Origin: Bedellia somnulentella | Taxonomy: Eukaryota > Arthropoda > Insecta > Lepidoptera > Bedelliidae | Assembly: GCA_963576735.1 (NCBI GenBank) | Contig: OY755178.1 | Span: 7,936,001 to 8,000,000, forward strand | Length of the DNA: 64,000 nt | Direction of reading: 5' to 3' | Part shown: piece after piece, positions 23,259 through 35,556 of the stretch | How positions within the stretch are numbered: the first letter of the stretch is position 1 | How the letters are laid out: each line of letters begins with the position of its first letter | Position numbers and translations under genes: made by a program | The notes under the pieces: generated by a model | Database searches by the model: none | Seen by the model: the letters and a program-made list of their open reading frames with translations, nothing else | What the model was told of the DNA's origin: nothing

Positions 23259-23361
23259 ATTGGTAGCTCTGCACATAAATCCTCTCCGTTCATTGGTTAT
23301 TATTTGTGTATTATGATTGGATTACACAAAACTTGTTTTTAGTTTCTCTATTCTCCATTGG
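23259..23361 (-). promoter_or_regulatory. H3.3 promoter with four CCAAT boxes
   Basis: On the minus strand CCAAT occurs at 23263-23259, 23296-23292, 23320-23316 and 23361-23357, spaced about 24-41 bases, 150-250 bases upstream of the first donor. Clustered CCAAT boxes bound by NF-Y are typical of constitutive histone and cell-cycle promoters. No TATA box was evident. Confidence 0.6.
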
Positions 23362-23399
23362 TGGATTTTGAAATTGTGTGGCAATCCCTAAAATAAAGT

Positions 23400-25041
23400 T
23401 ATCACTTGAAATTACCATTACTAAAAATTCCTCAATACTCGATTCATTCAATAAAACAAAAGACCGATGATTCGATTTAAAACTTTGTTTGTACCATTAT
23501 TATAAAGGGATAGTCAGGGACAATATTTAACTTCTAATAGTTAGAGTCCGAAGCATGTCGGAGCAAATATTTAACCGTATAAATCATAAAAGAAACATTT
23601 AGTAGGTTACCTTAAATACTAAATTTTTACTTTTAAATGTGTAAAACACTATTATTTTGATAAAGTAATGTCTGAATATTAAAGATTTCTTAATATTTCT
23701 TGAAAACAAATGCTAGATGTGTCACTCTCTGACAAAAAGCGCAGTTGGTTGAGATCAGGGGTTCAAGAACCGTTATTTTATTGATATCATTTTAATCAAA
23801 TTTTATAACGAGCGTCAGAGATAACAGGCACCTATCCTGATCTAACATATACTCTACTCGTAATTATAAGTGCCAAGAATGTTTCGCCAGATCTGCGGAA
23901 ATTGATTTAATCGTCTCGTATGATGTCCACGGGAGTGTATAAGTAGATTTTAACCTTTTGATATCATTTTAATTTCTCTGAAGTACACAATTCACTTATT
24001 TTATTTACGTTATATAATTACTTATTTATTTATTGACAGTATTATACAGCCATATTTTTAAAATAGTCATAAGCTTAGTCTAGGATCACTTTATAGTTTA
24101 TACCATTTATCTTATATTTTGTACATTACATAAAGTTAAACTAAGTGCATGAAATATTTTCTTGATATCGTCAAAATGCATAATATTTATTGTATCGAAA
24201 TAAAGTCGGCGAGTTAACTTTAGGAAAAGGTAAATAACAATCAAAATGTGCAATGCCTGGTTTTAATTGAAATAATTATTAATGTGTTTATTTATTTTTT
24301 AATATTCTTATAACTGCTCATTATTATTTATATAAATTAATGACAACTACTAAATATTTAATGATATCACTTTAAAAATAGAAATTATTTATTTTACTTA
24401 TTTTATAGTTATATTTATATGTTATATTAAAGACTTAAAGCTAATTAAATACTTTGTATATCAACTGGCACTTGGCCAGCGTAGTTGACTATAGCCAAAT
24501 TACCTTATAATGGGTAGGCTCGAGACCCCTCGGTGGGGGACATACGTGAACTGTGAGGCAAATACACGCAGTAAAATAAATTATAACATATTTGGCAATT
24601 TAATAAAAAATAAATAAATTATAAAATACAATAACTTATTGTTGGTTTGTCAGGAACGTACGAAGTGGCAACTGATAGTCTTTGCCTGCCCCAATGTTAC
24701 AACCGTTACTTATTGTATTGTATTAAGTGAATCACGAAAATAAATATAGTCTTGTAGTTGTAACAGTGTTTTCCTTATTACAAAATAACTTAATCGTTTG
24801 ACTTCTTCGAATCGAATTTTTGGTCAATCGAGTGATGTGACAGTGAATGAATAAATTCAAGGACGATTATTTTGAAATGTCGTCGATGTCGACGACAATT
24901 TTGGAGGCTTTTAGTTGTTTTTCCAATTTAATTTATTTTATTTTCAGTTTTAGTAATGTTCTAGTAGAAGATTGTGAATTGCAATAAATTGTTGTGAATA
25001 GCGTGCCCTGCGCGTCTTTATCGGCGCAATAGCTGTCCAAA
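23400..25041. other. Region between divergent H3.3 and unkempt genes
   Basis: No coding sequence is supported. It is AT-rich, with a degenerate LINE-type 3' end at 24467-24550 (ggccagcgtagttgactatagcc, then gagacccctcggtggggg), resembling a repeat tail widespread in Lepidoptera. A KWRSIVSA-type RTE scrap is at 24648-24703. The last few hundred bases should hold the unkempt promoter and 5' UTR. Confidence 0.4.
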
Positions 25042-28000
25042 ATGCCGTCAGAGTCGAAGCCTTTGTTGACAGCTCAAACAGAAAAACCAAATCATTATAA
25101 GTGGGTTTTGTTTATTTGTGATATTTCGCAGTAAAGTGCAAGTGTTTTTAAACTAGTTTCGATTCATATATGCAATGCTAAAGTTTTATTTTGTGTTATT
25201 GCAGATATTTGAAAGAATTCCGTGTAGAACAATGTCCATCATTTCTTCAACACAAATGTACACAACATAGGCCTTTTACGTGTTTTCATTGGCATTTTAA
25301 TAATCAGAGAAGAAGAAGACCAGTCCGGAAAAGAGACGGGACTTTCAATTATAGCGCAGATAACTATTGTACTAAATATAATGAAACTTCAGGGATTTGT
25401 GAGGATGGCGACGAGTGAGTACATTTTGCTTATACATGATTATGATGTACAATTTCATTGCATGTTATACAGTAACTAACGAAAAAAATATATTTCAGTC
25501 AAGTAATAATAGATTCAAAACACTAACAGCATAGTAAATAATATTGTTTACTAATATTGTAACCCGACCAATTTAAAAATACATGAGGTTGAAGTTTAAG
25601 ACGCGACTGTTTATGTCAACTGTATTTGGTTGGGTTATACGCGTTTTCATTCCATTGTTCATGAATTACATTTTGATGCTTCTTTAGTGTTATCTAAATG
25701 ACTATATGCAATATATATTTTTTATAACATCTTATGCTAGAAAGAGGCAATCAATTATTTCAACTATTAATTTTGTTTAAAGCTATTTATTTTAGTAATT
25801 AGGTCATATATTGTTTCTACTTTCTCTCTCCTTTTATTTAAATAATCACACTAGCTGTTAATTGAAGTATATTGTATTTCGTTGTAAAATTGAATTTGGA
25901 AACAGTAGAAGATAATTGGTTTTTTGCTGTTCCTTAGCTCTGGCTACCCCTTCTAGGGATTTATAGCCGTGAGTATATGTATGTATGTATGCAATGGGAG
26001 GTGGGTCTTTAGGTAATGAAGAGCTGGTATGTACAATCTCATTCACAATACATACACTGGGGGTCTACTAGAAGGCTGTGCTTTAGTTGTTGAGAGACAC
26101 CTTTTCCTTTCACTAGAGGTGTCAATGTAACAAAATGTGCAGAGGGCCCATATTGAAGACTTTTACTAGTATTTGTTATGCCGAAAGAAATGACTAGCCA
26201 CTGCTGTGAAACCTAGTACAAACTTGGTTTTTGTAGTATTTGGTAAAAAATAAATAAGATGTGGTACAGAAAAGACATGGTACCATCAAGACTAAAATTC
26301 AATTAGATTACTCATACATTTCTTTATAAATTGAGAACAAAAATAATTAAACAAAATTTTCTTACTACCTAAAACTACAATTTGTGTTTAAAAGTCCCTT
26401 TTTTCTAAATGGTTACCTTGCTTAAATCCCTGGAAATAGTATGTTCCCCATTTTTGTAGTGTCTAGTTAAATATAAATTTATTAGTTGTTTTTTTGGTTT
26501 AAAAGTTTAATATTTAAGGGCCTCCCCACATTTTGCCGCTATTCTACCCGATCACCGGCAAGCTTAAGGCCTCAGAGGCCACAAGCGCTCACAGACAAGG
26601 TACATACCACTCCAGATACTGACCTCGCCGGTGAGGTTTATGAACCCCAAATTAGAACCTCCCTTTGCCTGCCACTGGCATAGACCTCCTGACAGACATG
26701 AAAGTTCGCACTGTATGACCTAAACCTTTAGTCGCCTTGTTAAGGCTCCTTTCTCCCTTTATCTGATTTAGCTTAGGAACATTCCTTTGCCCTGCCAGGG
26801 TGGCCATCAACCCTTTATAAGGCAAGGTATGATTAAAATTGCATTTTACTTCTATTTGAAGCTAGGTAAGGTTGAAATTATGGTGGTCGCTATATGCCCT
26901 CTGCCTTATAAAGGGTTAACTAATAATTAAAGGACAATACACTCAAAATGTTAATGTACCTTTGCTATGTTTTCAAGAAAATACAATTTCTACAAATTAT
27001 TTGTTATTAAAAATATTCAATTATATACATTCATACTCACGGCTATAAATCCCTAGAAGGGTTAGCCAGAGCTAAGGAATTAGAAATTCCTCAGCCACTT
27101 TTGGAAATTTGAGTGGGGAAAAGATGGTAAAATAAAAGTTGTTGGTGATGGGTGTCCAACCGCATCGCCCAAAAAGCCCTGAATAGTCCCAATACCGTTA
27201 TTCGCCTCCGACGTACACCCGCTGGAAGAAATGGAGTAGTGTTATTCTAAGCTGACACTACACAGCAATCATATATATCAATTGATTATATAACTTTCAT
27301 TTTTGTTATGGTATAAATTCAATTATTATCATTTCTTTCACCATCATCCATATACTTTTGTGGCTTTTTTTTTTTTTTTTTAAATTAGTCTGGTTTGTTC
27401 ATATATATAGAAAAAGTTTAATAAGAAATATTATGCAAAATTGTATAAAATTAAGTTTAAAAAATTAGCTTAGGTTATTTTACATCTTTACATCCCCTTT
27501 ACTTTGCAAAAACGTACTATAGTGATAATTTGATGATTTTAATTAAAATTAATATTATTTTTATTATTCAAAACATAAGACCAAGTTTCAATCCAAGCAA
27601 TCAGAAAATATTTTGTGAGGATAAGATTCACTCCCAAAAATAAGTAAATACTTGTTATTTAAATAAGAACAGCAATGAGTTGGAAAGTAAGTATATTTAG
27701 AACAATCAACAGATATACTACATACATAATAAAAAAAATATACATGGGTCAATCAACTTTTAGATGTCGTTAGGTAGAAATTTTTGAATTTTATTTTGTC
27801 GTCTTTTTTTGCATTTTTGTTTTATTTATCATACAGAACATTTATTATTTTTTACAATTTTATAAATAGCAGAGCTTAATATTTAAAAAAGAGCACGTTT
27901 AAGTAAAAAAAATGTAACGGACTACGTTTAATCGGTCTCCTGGACAACTAACCTAAAATGATTTTTAAACAAAGCACACAAGATTTAAGTTTAAAATAAC

Positions 28001-31000
28001 CAGTTTGTTTTATAATATAGATAATATATTACAAGTTAAAATATAAAAAGATATAAAATAACGCATACCTTATGAAATATTATTATTTAATTGGTCCCCA
28101 AGACAACTATTGTCTCATACGCAGCTCAACTTTTCAACAAAACAGGAAATAGTAACAATTATGCAACACAACACTATGTGTCAATTTACTTTGAATTGTA
28201 CATTGACTTGTAAAAAGTTTCATGATCCATTTATGTTTAGAAAAGTAAAACGAAATGACTAACTGCTTTTCGCTATAGGGACAATTTAGTTGTCCAATAG
28301 ACATGGTTTGGTTGTCCAAAGGAAAAGTGTATATTATACGTGCGTTGAACTTTATAGGCAGTGATAATAAATGAAACAGGTTTATGAAAGTATCAAAAGT
28401 ATTCTTTTTATTAAACGTTATTCTTAATAACACTAATAAATTTCAAAGGCAATCAACATCCTTACAAATATAGCTGTCTTTTAAATCAACTAGTTAACCT
28501 TCCTTACATTTATTAACTTAATATCGCAGTCTTCAATAAAAGTCTTATTACGGCAGATATTATGCATTATATGCATTATTACGTGGATCACAATAGGCTG
28601 ACACCCTTTGGTGACTAGACTGCGCCGACCCTCCAGAAGTTTTCTGTATTTTTATTTTAGATTCAAAGAAATATTCCAAAAACCACTGGAGGGTCAGCGC
28701 AGTTTTAACAATAATCTAAACATAAAAAAACAATATTCATAATAGAGATCAACAGGTGAGATAAAATTATTTCTCAAAAACACTAATATCTAAAGAAAAC
28801 TTAAAATAATTAACACCTCTCTTGTATTGAATATCTGGATTAGGAAGTTTCTGAATTATGTCTTCATAAGCGACATATGATATATCTTTCTCATCCAAGA
28901 TAAATAGTTTTCCTCCTTTTACAGATTTCAGGAATGTTACTTTGATCTCACCATCATCTTCAATATTGCTTTGAGCAATACATGCATATGTATGATATGA
29001 TTTGCGTTTGACGCCAAAAACTTTGACAAGAAGATAATCGCCAATCATAGGTAAATTATTATTAAGACCTGATACGGATGGCTGTGGTTCTGAAGTATTA
29101 TTTTCAGCATCAGAGTCATAAGAAGGGCTGTATACAATATCGTAGACACTTTTGTTCCGGGCCGAATGTAAATCAGTTAACGTTATATCATCTTTTTTGG
29201 AAGATGCCAAGCGATTTAAAGGTATGTCATCGTCACTTGATACATCGTCATAAATATCTGCTAAAGGAGCGAGCGAAGAACTTAAGGAGGTGTGTTCAGG
29301 AGATATATTTTTTTTGTGACTGGGTGTGGGTGAGTAAAATTTTGGTTTAAGGCAGTCGCAAAATCCTCTAGAGCAGAAACAGCTCAAATTTCTATACATT
29401 AGTTGGCCACGCATCTTCGAAAAGATTTGGTGTACCTCTTTGGTTCCCGAGAGAGGTAGAAGATTCTTTGGAATATCTTTCTGAATTTCGTCGATTTGTT
29501 CTTTAGTTATATAAAATAATATCACTTTACTAATTCCTTGAAGAACTTGATAAAAGCTAAATGCATCGATAATATCCTTTCCAGTGGCCACCATATTGTC
29601 TGCTTGTCGTTCTAAATATCCTCCTATACCATCGGCAGGTCCCTTCCCATGGCCAGCTTCAAAATATGACCAAGTGAATGCCTGGAATCCATAATCAAAT
29701 GCCTTTGTGCAAGTCAAAAAAAAATTAACTTTTTGGCGGTACTGCGAGAAAGGCCCATCTGAGAAAAAGTGTAGAGTATTGATTTCTTGATAGTTTTCCT
29801 TAATATGTGTCAGAATCGGATGTAAATGCGCCCATATTGCAGGTGGTTGGTGTATATTGCACGAAGAGACGGAGCAGAAAGACAAAACGTTATGAGTTTT
29901 GTCTTTGTCATGCACATATACTACAACTGTGTGCAATGTAATTTGGTTGCGAGATCCACCAAAATGGTGTGCTTGTATTTCTTCAGTACATTTGGCATTA
30001 TAATTTTCACTAAAATCTACCAAAATTACTGCTTCGTTTGATTGAATCTCATCAACACTTTGGCGAAAGTTTCTGCACTGATTTTTCATATTAAAAACAT
30101 GCTTCTTTATGATTTTCAACTCTTCTTTAAATTTTTCTGTCATGTTTTGTACCATGTCTTCTTTCACTTTTTTTACATTCTTCACAGCTTTTATTTTTTT
30201 TCCTTCTTTAAGGTAGGTTTCTTCTTCTCTTACCCATTCGAACCATTGTATTTTTCCTTCAAGTTTGTTCTTATTTATTCCGATTTCTTTATTTTGACAC
30301 TGAACGCAGGTTCCAAACATACAATCCATTTTACTGCTGTTACAGACCGTTTCCAAAATTAGCGTACTAAGATCTATGGCATTAATTACTCTTTTCTGTC
30401 TGAGAGCTTTTATCTTAGCTGTTGCATTTGTATGTATTTTACATAGACACATTTCCCTTCCGTCTATTGTTGGTCTGACTACGTAGAAAGGGCGATGTTT
30501 AGTAAAATAAAAATAAGAACATTTTGCATCCGGATTCTCCGACTTGAAAGCATTAAATAAATTTTTCATTGAATCTATAAGGAACCGTTTTTGTACTTTT
30601 TCTTTGCCTTTAGTAACAGTTTCTTTTTTACCGGCTGTGTTTCTTGACACGTCATCTCTTAGGAAAAAACAAGTGTTTTTTTTTTCAGTTCTGTATGTCC
30701 ATTGCACTTGATTGTTCTTGACCTAATTGTTCCTTTGATATCTAGGCACTCCTTTATAATTTTAGTTTTTTTTGATGAATCTATATTTTTAAATATAGTT
30801 TTCAGTAAGTTTCTTCCTTTACGAGCTTTTATTTTCATGTATGTTTCTTTAATGGCATTAGACAACGTTTTATATTTATTTTGTGTTTCTTCACTTTCTT
30901 CGGTAGGCTGTGTTTCTTTAATTTTTAGTAATTGTTTTTCCTTGCGATGAGCTCTCTTCTTATGATTTTCATATTTTTTCTTCAACATCTTGGCTTCGTT

Positions 31001-33439
31001 TTGTAATTTTTTATTTTCTTTGTATAATTTAGTTCTATCCCTGCGAATTATTTTTCTTCCTCTTTCTTTACGTGTAGATGGCAACAATGCAATAGGAGAA
31101 CTGTGTGGAGTAGGTTCATATTGTTCTTGGGTTATAATTATTTCCTCCAAAATAGATGGAGAACTTGGAGGTGTATCGTTAAGTATATTACAAATAGCTT
31201 TTTTTCGTTTTCTCTGTTCTTGTTTGCGCAATTTCCAAATAATTCTGCAATGTTTTTGTTCGTCGGGATTCAAATTCGATATCAATTTTTTATTTTTATG
31301 ATAGCTTTCCCGTTTCTTTCTCTTCCGTTCAGCCAATTTTTCTGGGTTTTCTTTAAGTCTCTCTCTGTACCGTCTTGACTTTTCTTTCTCCGACAATCCC
31401 ATACTCTAAAAACAAAAACAAAAACTATGAAAAATGTCTAAGAAATAATAATACAATCTTTTAGAAATAATTTTGCATTAATTTTGTCCCATAGACAACC
31501 AAACTGTCCTACGGACAACCAATTTCGTTGTCCAAGTGACTGGTTGTCCGTGTGACTTTTTCACATGTTTGAAAAGCCTATTAAATACCATTGCGTTTTT
31601 GTGATTTGTCTGTTTGCCAGATTTAAATATAGATAAAATAGAATTTGCTGCATATTCATTTAATATAAAATATGAATTACTTACGTAAATCTGATGGTGG
31701 TCCGGTGGAATGACAATAAACACACCCGCTCCCTCACACTAAACACGGACGACTGACGCCACGACGGTTAGTGAAATCAAGATGGCGGTCGATTGTGTCG
31801 TTCGGAAATGATCGGTTTATTTTCGGCTAGTCGCCTTGTACGCGCCAAATTCATTCTATGATATGAATTCTCAAGTAACTTTCGGTTGTCCGGATGACTT
31901 CAATATTGTATGGGACAAAAATAAAATGTCCAAAAATCATATTTTAAGTAAATTTTATAAATACTCCACGTGTTTACTTGTTAATTTAGATTCATATAAA
32001 TGAATTTTAATAATTTATATTAATTGACTTAAAGTGTTTTTTTTCGTAATACATAGTTTTGTGCTGCACTAATGGTCTGGGACAATCTGTAATACTATTT
32101 GAAAACCCTTTTTGTCATTTGGACAACCAATTTACAACTGATAAATTACAATTAAGTTAATCGCACTTTAAATAATAGGTTTGTTAATGTCAATACTAAT
32201 GGAAAATACACAACTGCAACCAATATTTTAAATAAAAATTTTAATATAGGTCAGGGACAGGGTAAGGCTGCCGTCGTACAACTAAAAGTTGATCGACCCA
32301 CATAACAAAATTAGGAGTGCATGAACGGCAAACAGAAATGCGAAAAGAGAACAAATGTTCTAATACCACTTCTTATGGAATATGAGTCAAAAGACCTTTT
32401 TGGTTTAGCTTATCTTGTACCAAGCTGAAACAACTAACACTCTTTAGCTTTGACTAATCTTTTTTAATTAAAATTTCGCCCTGATAAAAGCAGAGACTGT
32501 ATAAAACGTTTGTTTCAGATGTCCATATCTACACCGCACTGCCGGCGACACAGAACGGCGGTATCACCTGCGATATTACAAAACATGTATGTGCGTCCAC
32601 GATACAGACGCTAGGGGACTATGTACTAAAAATGGGGCACATTGCGCCTTTGCCCACGGGGCACCGGACTTGCGCCCCCCTGTATTAGATGTACGAGAAT
32701 TACAAGCATTAGATAACCCTGACGGCGGTGACGCTGATTCTACAAATGCTTTAGACCGAGAAAGAAATTTAATGAATGAAGATCCCAAGTGGCAAGGTTG
32801 GTTTTTTGCTAAAGTCAATTTATATATTTGTAGTTCTGCTGTTGAAATTGTGCTTAATATTGTGTTTTTTTTTCCAGATACCAATTATGTATTATCATCA
32901 TATAAAACGGAGCCATGTAAAAGGCCACCTAGATTATGTAGACAAGGGTATGCCTGCCCACAATATCACAATAGCAAAGTAAGTAGTTTCTCTAATTCAG
33001 CTATAAAATCAATTTAAGTATTTTTTTATAAGAATTAGTAAGAAATACTAACAAATTTCGAATGGAAATTATGTTTCACCCACAATCAACATCCAATGTG
33101 TACTGTTTGAGCAAAAAAAGTGTCAAAACAAAATTGTAATAAATATTAATTTTTACAAATATTTAGTGTATTTCTAAAACTAAGTATGCAATGACAGTTA
33201 TCAACTAAGTTGTTAGGCCACATCATTTCTCTATGTCTCTCCCTCGCACTGAAGGGTACTGGTGCGTTGCAAGTGCTTAATCTCTGTTTGATGTGTCCTC
33301 ACAATGAAGTTGGTAACACATCTATAGTATATGTGCTGGACCCTAGTAGTTAGAGGATGCAAACACTGATGAGAGTGTTTTTGTTCAGGACAAGCGGCGC
33401 TCCCCGCGCAAGTACAAGTACCGCAGCACGCCGTGCCCC

Positions 33440-33471
<32 letters not shown>

Positions 33472-33909
33472 CGGCAACTGCGAGGGCGGCCGACGCCTGC
33501 CAGTACTGCCACACGCGCACCGAGCAGCAGTTCCACCCCGAGATCTACAAGAGCACCAAGTGCAACGACGTGCAGCAGGCCGGCTACTGCCCGCGCGCGC
33601 TCTTNNNNNNNNNNNNNNNNNNNNNNNNNNNNNNNNNNNNNNNNNNNNNNNNNNNNNNNNNNNNNNNNNNNNNNNNNNNNNNNNNNNNNNNNNNNNNNNN
33701 NNNNNNNNNNNNNNNNNNNNNNNNNNNNNNNNNNNNNNNNNNNNNNNNNNNNNNNNNNNNNNNNNNNNNNNNNNNNNNNNNNNNNNNNNNNNNNNNNNNN
33801 NNNNCGTCCAGACAAATTCTCATCACTCATCTAATTACTCGCCGCCGAATCTAGTAGCGGAAGCCGCGGCGCGCCGATACTCTGACACCGCCGCTAGCTT
33901 CCTAGAGGT
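25042..33909 (+). CDS. unk: Unkempt, CCCH zinc-finger RNA-binding protein (incomplete, gap and frameshift)
   Basis: Exons are 25042-25100, 25205-25414, 32519-32796, 32878-32978 and 33389 into the gap at 33605; the piece 33805-33909 (ends CTAGAG before GTATTG) is probably a later exon. Phases match at each visible join. The protein begins MPSESKPLLTAQTEKPNHYK and shows the six CCCH fingers of Unkempt: FLQHKCTQHRPFTCFHWH, YCTKYNETSGICEDGDECPY, CVHDTDARGLCTKNGAHCAF, PCKRPPRLCRQGYACPQYH, PCPNVKHGEEWGEPGNC and KCNDVQQAGYCPRAL. Unkempt binds UAG-containing mRNAs, represses translation, shapes neurons, and in flies acts under TOR in neurogenesis. In exon 5 an extra C near 33490 breaks the frame just before a DACQYCH finger end. 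The C-terminal coiled coil and RING were not found. The 7.1-kb intron 2 houses a DNA transposon. Confidence 0.92.
25935..25991 (+). repeat. SINE-like repeat, family A, 3' end only
   Basis: Only the last ~57 bases: ttagctctggctaccccttc, atttatagccgtgagtatat and (TATG)n. Confidence 0.8.
26811..26915. mobile_element. Short TTAA-type MITE, copy 1
   Basis: 105 bp with terminal inverted repeats CCCTTTATAAGGCA and its complement at the right (ctgccttataaaggg). The right flank is TTAA and the left is TCAA. The interior (cttctatttgaagctagg, tatggtggtcgctat) recurs at 49354. CCC...GGG ends next to TTAA fit a non-autonomous piggyBac-like element. Confidence 0.75.
27028..27266 (-). repeat. SINE-like repeat, family A, full length
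   Basis: Reverse copy from catactcacggctataaatc through gggttagccagagctaag and ccgcatcgcccaaaaagcc to gctgacactacacagc. Confidence 0.9.
27935..32130 (-). mobile_element. Unclassified DNA transposon with subterminal GGTTGTCC motifs
   Basis: A ~4.2-kb segment in unkempt intron 2 contains the transposase-like frames at 28767-31402. It is flanked by clusters of GGTTGTCC/GGACAACC: left at 27942, 28101 (one mismatch), 28289 and 28310; right at 31493, 31513, 31527, 31542, 31884 and 32121. Such subterminal repeats are usual transposase-binding sites. Exact ends, terminal inverted repeats and target duplication were not resolved, so the limits are approximate. Confidence 0.6.
28767..31402 (-). pseudogene. 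DDE-type transposase-like protein, one frameshift
   Basis: Two overlapping frames on the minus strand form one protein of about 880 residues. The first (31402-30659, 247 aa) is a very basic helical N terminus: MGLSEKEKSRRYRERLKE, with bZIP-like Lys/Arg/Glu repeats. The second (30707-28767) carries a Cys-rich segment (DCMFGTCVQCQNKEIG) and a likely RNase H-fold core. In that core VILVDFSENYN gives a first Asp, LHFFSDGPFSQYRQK a second, and GHGKGPADGIGGYLER a third acidic site. The C-terminal part is Ser/Asp-rich, then a small folded tail (LPMIGDYLLVKVFGVK). The frames meet at a run of ten A, so a one-base indel, sequencing error or slippage explains the split. Transposase is inferred from residue pattern and context; I could not assign a superfamily. 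Confidence 0.65.
33605..33804. other. Assembly gap (200 N)
   Basis: Exactly 200 N, probably a placeholder size, inside unkempt. Open frames reported across it are artefacts of untranslatable codons. The real missing length is unknown. Confidence 0.99.
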
Positions 33910-35134
33910 ATTGTCGCTTTTAAACATACAAATTGTAGTGCGCATTTACGTGTTTTAATGTTAAAGCGGGGTCGGTTATGTTTCCGTCAGCCCGAGGTGG
34001 GCTTTGTCGATGCGAAATCGATTTCGATCTTCGTCTCGATAGCGTTGTCTATGAGTTTATAAAATTTTGTCCACTCGAAAAATAACTCAGTTTGAAATGA
34101 TATTTAAAAATTAAAGTATTTTTTGTAATGAATCGACTGACTGAAGCACAGCCCCTCGCATAAGATTGTATTGTGACAAAATATTTTTGAGAGAATGTAG
34201 GTTAGTGTTGCAGTAAAAAATAATCTCGGATTTATGCATGCATCTACAATAAAGCAAACAAATATTGTTATTGTTAATTTTTGTTTTTATTTTGTCAATT
34301 TATAATGATGTTTAAAGTAGTAGTGTTGGGTTCTTGTTGTTTGTACAAACGGCGCGCGCTGTCGACGCGGCCGCGACCGAACTGACTGCTAACATTTCAC
34401 TCTGCACGAGTGATCTTTTATACTTTTCTATAAAAAATATCACTGAATATATTAATAAATACTAACTCTGGTGAAAGCAAATAATTTAGGACCAACATAG
34501 GATATCGTTGTAACCGAAGAAAACTATTGGAATGAGCCGTTTATTTAGTATTTTCAAAGCATTTTATTTTTTACATTCCTAATTATAATTAGATTTTTAA
34601 TATTTATTCTAAGAGAAAAATATAATTTGACATATAACAGTGTACAATGCTGACTTATTGTTTATCAGACCTGTTTGGTTACAGACTAATATATAAGTGA
34701 AAAATGATCATAAATTTATACAAATAAATTGGAGCATCCATAATTACTAGTAATAATATTTATATATTTTGGAAATCTTGGAACAGTGTTTTGTATTAGT
34801 AGATATATACAGTAATAAATAACAAATTTAAGATTTATATTATTACTAGCCGTAAGTAGTGTTTTCAAATTGTAATCGAAGATATTTTTAAGTGTGCGTA
34901 TATATATAATATGCGTAGTAGCAAGCGTATATGTAATTATAGTTTCGAAAGCAATATGATCAGGATGGCCTTGTTAGCAATTTAACATATTATATTGTAA
35001 TACTGTTGACGTATTGACACCTGTAACTGCCACTGCCACTTTTTATATGGATATCAAAATGAGCGTGGAATAGTGCAATGTTAGTGATTTTCTAAATAAT
35101 TATACTATCTGTAAGTTTCAAGTGAAGATACGTC
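33910..35134 (+). other. Unkempt downstream region
   Basis: AT-rich after a short GC-containing stretch. A possible acceptor (tttccgtcag, exon from 33998) opens frames of 20-30 codons, none convincing as the Unkempt C terminus. The rest looks like a 3' UTR or intron. Nothing else is supported. Confidence 0.3.
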
Positions 35135-35556
35135 TTAACCGCCAATAGATTCCGCGATGTCGTCGTCACCGCTGAAGTCAAATACTACAATATTAAAATA
35201 TAAAAGAATTATTTTAGTTACAAATAAAAGATGGTTTTTACGCCACTAAAACTTGTAATTTTATACAAAATGCATTTATTTTCCTGATATGGTTAAATCA
35301 TGAAATTAGCCAATGTTGATACAAATGCTATCGTACGAAAACAACCTTGAAGCTTCCTAAGATAGCGTTGCTATTAATACCAATATTACTTCAGTGTATG
35401 TGGACTACAACTGTTGGTCATTTCTATTGTTACAAGATATTCTCAAATGAAATCTCATCTCTATCGGTATTGAATCTCCGCCTAACCCGTGCCCGTGAGG
35501 TAGCATTTGAGGACTTGTAAAATTGAAGTGCGACAGTGGCGACATCTCGTTCCCTA
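35135..35556 (-). CDS. Last two exons of an unidentified gene
   Basis: Exons 35556-35434 and 35184-35135 are bounded by acceptors ttttag and ttgtag and a GTAACA donor. They join in phase 1 to encode GNEMSPLSHFNFTSPQML, HGHGLGGDSIPIEMRFHLRI and, across the splice, LFDFSGDDDIAESIGG then stop. The acidic DDD end and consistent phases argue for a real C terminus. The entering phase is 1, so more exons lie upstream on the minus strand, but none was found between here and 50 kb. The gene 50631-63903 has its own stop, so this is not simply its end. It lies antisense to the region downstream of unkempt. I do not recognise it. Confidence 0.5.

Noticed and set aside
30702..31378. Phe/Leu-rich plus-strand frames of 80-103 codons
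   Set aside because: Antisense of the Lys-rich transposase N terminus; this composition is the expected complement of AAA/AAG codons.
33231..33958. Several long open frames across the gap on both strands
   Set aside because: They consist mostly of untranslatable N codons; only the plus-strand unkempt exon pieces are supported.
33998..34080. Possible terminal unkempt exon after tttccgtcag
   Set aside because: All three frames are short and none resembles the coiled-coil or RING end of Unkempt.
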